Position numbers and translations under genes: made by a program
Origin: Candidatus Protochlamydia phocaeensis
GTDB taxonomy: Bacteria > Chlamydiota > Chlamydiia > Chlamydiales > Parachlamydiaceae
DNA length: 64,000 nucleotides
Reading direction: 5' to 3'
Assembly: GCF_001545115.1 (NCBI RefSeq)
Contig: NZ_FCNU01000028.1
Span: 1-64,000, forward strand
Shown: one piece after another, positions 63,146-64,000 of the stretch
Layout of the letters: the number at the start of each line of letters is the position of its first letter
How positions within the stretch are numbered: the first letter of the stretch is position 1
The notes under the pieces: generated by a model
The model's input: only the letters and a program-made list of their open reading frames with translations
The model's database searches: none
Told to the model about the DNA's origin: nothing

Positions 63146-64000
63146 ATGGATACAAAAAAGTTAAAAAAAATTTATCTTCTACCCAATGTCATTACGGCTT
63201 TCGGGCTCTCTTGCGGGCTGTTTGTCATTTTTAAAATGAATATGACAGAGGTGGGGGAAGTGACGCCGCAGATTTTAACAGCCGTAACAGGCATTTTGCT
63301 TATGGCGGCATTTGCGGATGTATTAGATGGAGCTGTTGCAAGAGCGATCAAAGCAGAAAGCGAGTTTGGAGGAGTGTTTGATTCTTTGGCAGATGCCATT
63401 TCATTTGGAGTGGCTCCTTCAGTGATCATTTTAAAAAGCTTGTCCGTCCTTCCCGGTACGCAGTTATCTTTTTTTGTCACCATGGCAGCCATGGTTTTCT
63501 CCTTATGCGGCGTTTTGAGGCTTGTCAGATTTAATGTGACGGCATTGGAGGCCAGAAGCAATGCCGAGCTTGCGCAGGCGCATAAAAAGCATTTTACTGG
63601 CCTGCCTATTCCAGCAGCAGCAGCAGCAGCAGTTTCTTTGAATCTCTTTCTTTTTTCGGAAGATTTTCAATCCATTTTCCATTTATCTAATCTAATTCAA
63701 AGCTGGGTTTTATCGATCGCCCTTATTATGCTCGGCTACTGTATGGTGAGCCGCTGGAAATTCCCGAGCATTAAAAGCCTGGAAATCCGCGTGTCTTCTT
63801 TTCGAGTGGTTTTCCTAACAGTACTAGCAGCTGTTTTAATCTTTTATGGCATTCTTCATTACTTCGCTTTGGTTTTTCTGGCTTTGTCCTGGGGATATGT
63901 TCTTGTGGCATGGATTTTATCCATTATTCGCGTGTTGGCCGGAAGGAGATCGAAAACCTTAGAAGAGTTTGAACCCGAGCCAGACGAATTAGAAGACAGC
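63146..64000 (+). CDS. pssA: CDP-diacylglycerol-serine O-phosphatidyltransferase (partial, runs off the window)
   Basis: At least 285 residues, open to the window end. It starts at ATG 63146 (MDTKKLKKIYLLPNVITAFG). The CDP-alcohol phosphotransferase motif is DGAVARAIKAESEFGGVFDS (about 75-94) followed by LAD, covering the DG-AR-G-D-D signature. Several membrane helices flank it. GVAPSVIILKSL and CGVLRLVRFNV are also typical. It makes phosphatidylserine from CDP-diacylglycerol and serine. The (GCA)6 run at about 63613-63632 encodes a poly-Ala loop. The C-terminal region ends acidic at the window edge. In Chlamydia pssA follows this neighbourhood. Confidence 0.93.
   Translation, partial: MDTKKLKKIYLLPNVITAFGLSCGLFVIFKMNMTEVGEVTPQILTAVTGILLMAAFADVLDGAVARAIKAESEFGGVFDSLADAISFGVAPSVIILKSLSVLPGTQLSFFVTMAAMVFSLCGVLRLVRFNVTALEARSNAELAQAHKKHFTGLPIPAAAAAAVSLNLFLFSEDFQSIFHLSNLIQSWVLSIALIMLGYCMVSRWKFPSIKSLEIRVSSFRVVFLTVLAAVLIFYGILHYFALVFLALSWGYVLVAWILSIIRVLAGRRSKTLEEFEPEPDELEDS

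Noticed and set aside
1-64000. tRNA genes, rRNA genes or CRISPR array
   Set aside because: No TTCRANNC arm with a matching acceptor stem was found in the spacers, and no regularly spaced direct repeats are present.

Overview
The window reads as chromosome from an amoeba-associated member of the Chlamydiae (Parachlamydiaceae-like). The evidence is gene content and order. The backbone runs M16-like protease, plsB, rng, yceD, rpmF, plsX, then glmM, glmS, tyrP, then ftsY facing sucC-sucD, then htrA, a large M16 protease and pssA. As I recall it, this follows the Chlamydia trachomatis CT806-CT826 block. Lineage-specific segments interrupt it: a pcnB-to-lpxB operon and a long accessory stretch between tyrP and ftsY. 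The species assignment is inference, because no rRNA or tRNA gene is visible.

Layout: 1-2.7 kb is a decayed polymorphic toxin/immunity island, with an Ntox50-like tail, a frameshifted second toxin tail and several small immunity-type genes. At 2.7-4.4 kb is a candidate secreted deubiquitinase-like protein. 5-13 kb holds a DUF2127 membrane protein, a degenerate M16 protein, phospholipid genes (plsB, plsX), RNase G, YceD and L32. 13.2-18.6 kb is a compact minus-strand operon (pcnB, hydrolase, GT2, LAB_N protein, lpxB, acyltransferase) for lipid A or glycolipid and RNA work. 19.3-24 kb is glmM-glmS-tyrP.

24.1-42.9 kb is the most unusual part. It contains a Gly/His/Tyr-rich secreted protein with a strongly folded leader and a hybrid kinase plus response regulator. 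It also contains a probable exopolysaccharide locus. That locus comprises an 1855-residue TPR exporter with a beta-barrel-like tail built of eight 181-residue super-repeats, a processive GT2 synthase, a HEAT protein, a secreted GH18 chitinase-like enzyme, a multi-receiver/HPt/degenerate-GGDEF scaffold, galE, a STAS protein and a small glycosyltransferase.

42.9-64 kb returns to the backbone (ftsY, sucCD, M50 protease, htrA, M16 protease, pssA start). It is interspersed with a lipoprotein patatin, an Inc-like bilobed membrane protein, M20/M48/M19 peptidases, an NlpC/P60-like protein and a GNAT-tailed protein. Two families of dispersed palindromic intergenic repeats, plus a shared 5' motif upstream of the exporter gene and galE, are scattered through the spacers. 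Convergent gene pairs are mostly separated by strong hairpins that probably terminate both transcripts.
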